Assembly: GCA_012838585.1 (NCBI GenBank)
Contig: DUPB01000063.1
Coordinates: forward strand, 1 to 34,878
Reading direction: 5' to 3'
From: Bacteroidales bacterium
GTDB lineage: Bacteria; Bacteroidota; Bacteroidia; Bacteroidales; Dysgonomonadaceae
Length of the DNA stretch: 34,878 nt
Part shown: in pieces, positions 32,212 through 34,878 of the stretch
How the letters are laid out: each line of letters opens with the position of its first letter
How positions within the stretch are numbered: the first letter of the stretch is position 1
Position numbers and translations under genes: made by a program
The notes under the pieces: generated by a model
Seen by the model: only the letters and a program-made list of their open reading frames with translations
What the model was told of the DNA's origin: nothing
Databases searched by the model: none

Positions 32212-34179
32212 TCATTTTTTCTCCACGTAGTAGAACGTGATGATGGTGTTCTTCGCAAAAAGTTTTTTGGAAGGTTCATCTTTTTTGGTTCCTGTAGCCG
32301 ATACGAGGTAAGGGCTTAAGTCTGACCCTTTAACATAGCCAATGCCCCCCGTCGTATTGTACACGTACGTGGCACTTTTCATCCATTTGGCCGGAACTTC
32401 AACCTTTTTCGTGTATTTCGTTAACAGGGAGATGGGAATATCCTTGAAGGAAACTGAAGATTTCTCATCAAACACGTATATATCCGTCTCGTCTGCATAA
32501 CGTCCCTCTTGGTAGAATGAATAGTTAAGGGTAAGCTTTGTTATCTTGGTGGGCTTTTCCGCTTTATCCAGCGTGAGTTCCATTTCAATAATATCATTGA
32601 CACTAGTAATGTGGTTTCTGCCGAGTGCAGATATTGTTTTGTCAAATGAAACGTTATTTTTCCCGGAGAACTGTTTTTTATCCGACCGGTTTTGCTTGAG
32701 CGCGAAAAAGTCGGTGGGTTCCGTGCAGTATGAGAATTCGTTTAACCAAAGACCTCTTGAGCCCCTGAAATTAATATGCCAGGAGTCATGGTAAACAGTC
32801 AAGTCTACTTCTCGAGCGGTAGCTGCATCCGGCACTGTAAAAAAATGGATATCTCCTAACAGGTAGTACGTTTTCCCGCCCGGCTGATCATCTTCCTCCT
32901 CCTCCTCTTCTTCTTCTTCTTCTGGTTCCGCGGTATTCACCTCGGTAACGGTTATCTTCCCCGGCTCCACATTGATCTCCACCGTTTCGCGGCGACCTTG
33001 CTCGTTGATGGCGGTGACCAGCCATTTTCCAACGGCCAGCACCTGGTCGATGCCCTCTTTGACCCACTTTCTCCCGGTCACGAAGATCGATGGTCCGTCG
33101 TCGGAAGGTGTGCTTTCCTTTTTCTGCGAGATGACGATTTTTGCCGGTTGCTCCTCGTTCTTGTCCTTCACGACGATTTGCCCCTGCGTCTTCTTGTCAA
33201 TCTCCCGCGTTGCTTCTTGTGACACCCTTTCTATATGTTCAGCCAGCTCCTCACACACGAAGTCCGTAACCTCTGTGACATCCTCCCCGAAGATCTTCTC
33301 CCTGATGTATTTCTTCATGTCCTCCTTCGCCTTCGCCTTTTCATTGAAGTCCTTGGCGTTCGCGAGTCGATCCATATTGTCAGTGACTTTGACAGCCTCC
33401 ATACCGATTCCTGCTCCGGGTACCACTGTGGCGAAGCCGTCGAGCGCGATCTCGGCTCCGCCCACCACTATTTCCCCGTAATCTTTCGTCAGGTCTTGCA
33501 GGGTCAGCCCCTTTTCCTGGAGCGTGGTGATCACGTCCGCGTTGTCCGAAGCCAGCAGGACCCCCATCAGCGTGGTCCCGTGCTCATCGTACGACCCGTC
33601 GTTCATCTTATGGTAGAATTCCTGCTCACTGCTCGGTTTAGCAGGCCAGCCCTGGTTGTCCCAACACCACAGGGCGCTCTAGTACAGGTCTGTGCGGGCA
33701 TCTTTTCTCTCCACGTTGGTGAACACCACCATGAAACGCTGCCTGTTTCTTTTGTCTATCCCGGACACCTTTCTGAAGAATTTTGTCACGGAACCAAATA
33801 ATCCCCTAGTCCTGGTGGGCGATAGCAGTACGCCCGACTGCTCCAGCCTTTGAGCGGCCGCCTCGTATTGCTCCTTTTTTTCGCTTATGTTGGCCACGTA
33901 GCCGACCAGCCGTCTGCACTCTTCCATGCTCAAGGTACCCTCGAGCGGACCTTTCGTGAACCCGTCGGAGGTGTAGTTTAAGAACTCCAGTATCATGGCC
34001 TCCTTGAGGTACGCGAACTCGTAGAATAGCTCCACGTCAGACTGGAAGCCTTCGTAACCCGTGTCGGAGGTAAAATCGATATCTTTCTCTATTCCATTGC
34101 GCTCACAGCCCTGCAGTATTAGTAGCGCCAGCGTTATGGAGGTTAGCCACCACAATGATAATGGTATTATTTTTTTCAT
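32212..34179 (-). pseudogene. Lipoprotein gene interrupted by one in-frame TAG codon
   Basis: The frame is open from the ATG at 34179 to 32212 (656 codons) except for TAG at 33679-33681. The first 166 codons carry a lipoprotein signal (LLILQGC, Cys about 25) and a helical domain. After the TAG the same frame continues with SALWCWDNQGWPAKP and runs 488 codons with no signal peptide. It passes a Gly/Val-rich stretch (VVGGAEIALDGFATVVPGAG), charged helices, a Glu-run encoded by a trinucleotide repeat and a beta-rich end. The smooth protein-like sequence on both sides suggests a recent nonsense mutation, perhaps CAG to TAG. A truncated 166-aa lipoprotein, internal restart at the ATG ending at 33606, readthrough or a sequencing error are alternatives. 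I do not recognise the family. Confidence 0.75.
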
Positions 34180-34207
34180 ACGATTATTTTAATAATATAT
34201 TTCTGCA

Positions 34208-34243
34208 AGCACGGGGTTTGGTTGGCAAACCAAACCCCGTGCT
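34208..34243 (-). terminator. Perfect 16-bp hairpin between two lipoprotein genes
   Basis: AGCACGGGGTTTGGTT pairs without a mismatch with AACCAAACCCCGTGCT across a 4-nt loop. It starts 6 bp after the LRR gene's stop. No T run follows on the minus strand, so it may be a transcript-stabilising or attenuating hairpin rather than a classical terminator. Confidence 0.5.
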
Positions 34244-34248
34244 GTTCA

Positions 34249-34878
34249 TCACTTGTTACATGGCTCCGGTTCATGGCAACCGCCTTCCGGCTCGTGCTCG
34301 TACCACCACCCGCGTTTGGTATCCTCTATCATCACGTATTTTCTTTGTTCCCAATCATACTCGTACTTGTACCGGACATCGTGTAAAAACGTCTCAATGT
34401 TTTTAAAGTAGGGGGGGATTATGCCTAATAGCCCGTTGTTCCCACACTGAAGGTGTTTCAAAGCCGTGCAGTCTGAAACATCCAGGCTGGTTAGCTGATT
34501 GTCTTGACACTGAAGTTGTTTCAAAGCCGTGCAACCGGAAACATTCAGTTTGGTTAGGTTATTCGCATTACAACGAATTTCTTCCAGCGACGTGAATCCT
34601 GACAAATTTAGGCTGGTCAGCTTGCTCATGATAATTGTAAACTCCTTCAACGCCTTACATTCTGAAATGTTTAGTTCGGCTAGTTCTTTGTTGTCATAGC
34701 AGTATATCTCCTTCAACGCCTTGCATCCGGTTAGATTAAGGCTGGTTATCTGAGTATAATGGCAGGAAAGATTTTCCAGCGCTGTACAGCCGTCAACCAT
34801 AAGCGATGTGAGTGGCAATTTAAAAATACTCAGCTCCTTCAACGCTTTGCATTTACGAACATCTATCGATGTGACTTC
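34249..34878 (-). CDS. LRR protein, 5' end outside the window
   Basis: The frame is open to the last base of the window, so the true start and any signal or peptidase domain lie beyond it. A TTG within it should not be taken as the start. The visible ~209 residues hold about seven 21-residue LRRs, mostly of the cysteine-ladder type (LTSLDVSDCTALKHLQC), followed by the C-terminal domain (DVRYKYEYDWEQRKY ... HEPEGGCHEPEPCNK). That domain matches the ends of the two LRR-peptidase lipoproteins at 10240 and 14088, so this may be a third member of that group. It is probably the upstream gene of an operon with the interrupted lipoprotein gene, separated by a strong hairpin. Confidence 0.88.
   Translation of the reverse strand, partial: EVTSIDVRKCKALKELSIFKLPLTSLMVDGCTALENLSCHYTQITSLNLTGCKALKEIYCYDNKELAELNISECKALKEFTIIMSKLTSLNLSGFTSLEEIRCNANNLTKLNVSGCTALKQLQCQDNQLTSLDVSDCTALKHLQCGNNGLLGIIPPYFKNIETFLHDVRYKYEYDWEQRKYVMIEDTKRGWWYEHEPEGGCHEPEPCNK

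Noticed and set aside
33235-33801. Long plus-strand ORF of 188 codons opposite the interrupted lipoprotein gene
   Set aside because: It is a shadow of the minus-strand frame, lacks a start signal and shows no protein family pattern, while the minus strand reads as a sensible lipoprotein.
34842-34842. TTG at this position as the start of the last LRR gene
   Set aside because: The frame continues upstream with LRR sequence to the window edge, so the gene is simply cut off.

Overview
The window looks like chromosomal DNA of a member of the Bacteroidota, most likely order Bacteroidales. Four things point there: Bacteroidetes-type promoter -7 boxes (TAnnTTTG) before several genes, few Shine-Dalgarno sequences, a propeller-type LytS-like sensor kinase, and many lipoproteins with long leucine-rich repeat (LRR) regions. 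I cannot name the genus. Proteiniphilum/Petrimonas-like Dysgonomonadaceae would fit, but that is a guess.

Positions 1-6980 are housekeeping and look GC-rich. They hold a 78-bp tandem repeat at the left edge, an acyl-ACP thioesterase, a convergent PIN-PhoH ATPase, an RRM RNA-binding protein with its own terminator, a tight tsaB / LolD-type ABC ATPase / S9 peptidase operon, and a tRNA-Asp(GTC).

From about 7300 to the end the window is accessory in character. A secreted GH43-like glycosidase and a PIG-L deacetylase form an operon (7321-9210). Next to them is a small outer-membrane barrel protein (9319-10023). Two tandem paralogous lipoproteins follow (10240-13893 and 14088-17225). Each joins a conserved N-terminal domain, a papain-like cysteine peptidase with an intact Cys/His/Asp triad, an Asp/Asn/Gly-rich 'WIDLNNNG' module, a cysteine-ladder LRR region (about 17 and 9 repeats) and a shared C-terminal domain. 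Divergent from them is a propeller sensor kinase plus LytTR response regulator operon (17431-21304). Helically phased direct repeats (20-21 bp spacing) lie just upstream of the promoters of the barrel gene and one LRR-peptidase gene, and more weakly of the other. That is the operator layout expected for a LytTR regulator. The best candidate for an undescribed system here is therefore a LytTR-controlled set of surface LRR-cysteine-peptidase lipoproteins.

A peroxiredoxin (21630-22370) separates this from a second cluster, all on the minus strand. It contains two paralogous lipoproteins of unknown family (22648-23964 and 30850-32091), a 1670-residue lipoprotein with three WIDLNGN-LRR blocks (24305-29317), a 288-residue LRR lipoprotein (29952-30818), a lipoprotein gene split by one in-frame TAG (32212-34179), and a further LRR gene cut by the window end (34249-34878). 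Signs of rearrangement include an IS256-type transposase relic (29341-29781), a ~140-bp duplicated segment carrying a hairpin (22505-22647 and 29790-29937), and decayed copies of gene 3' ends after the kinase and the peroxiredoxin.
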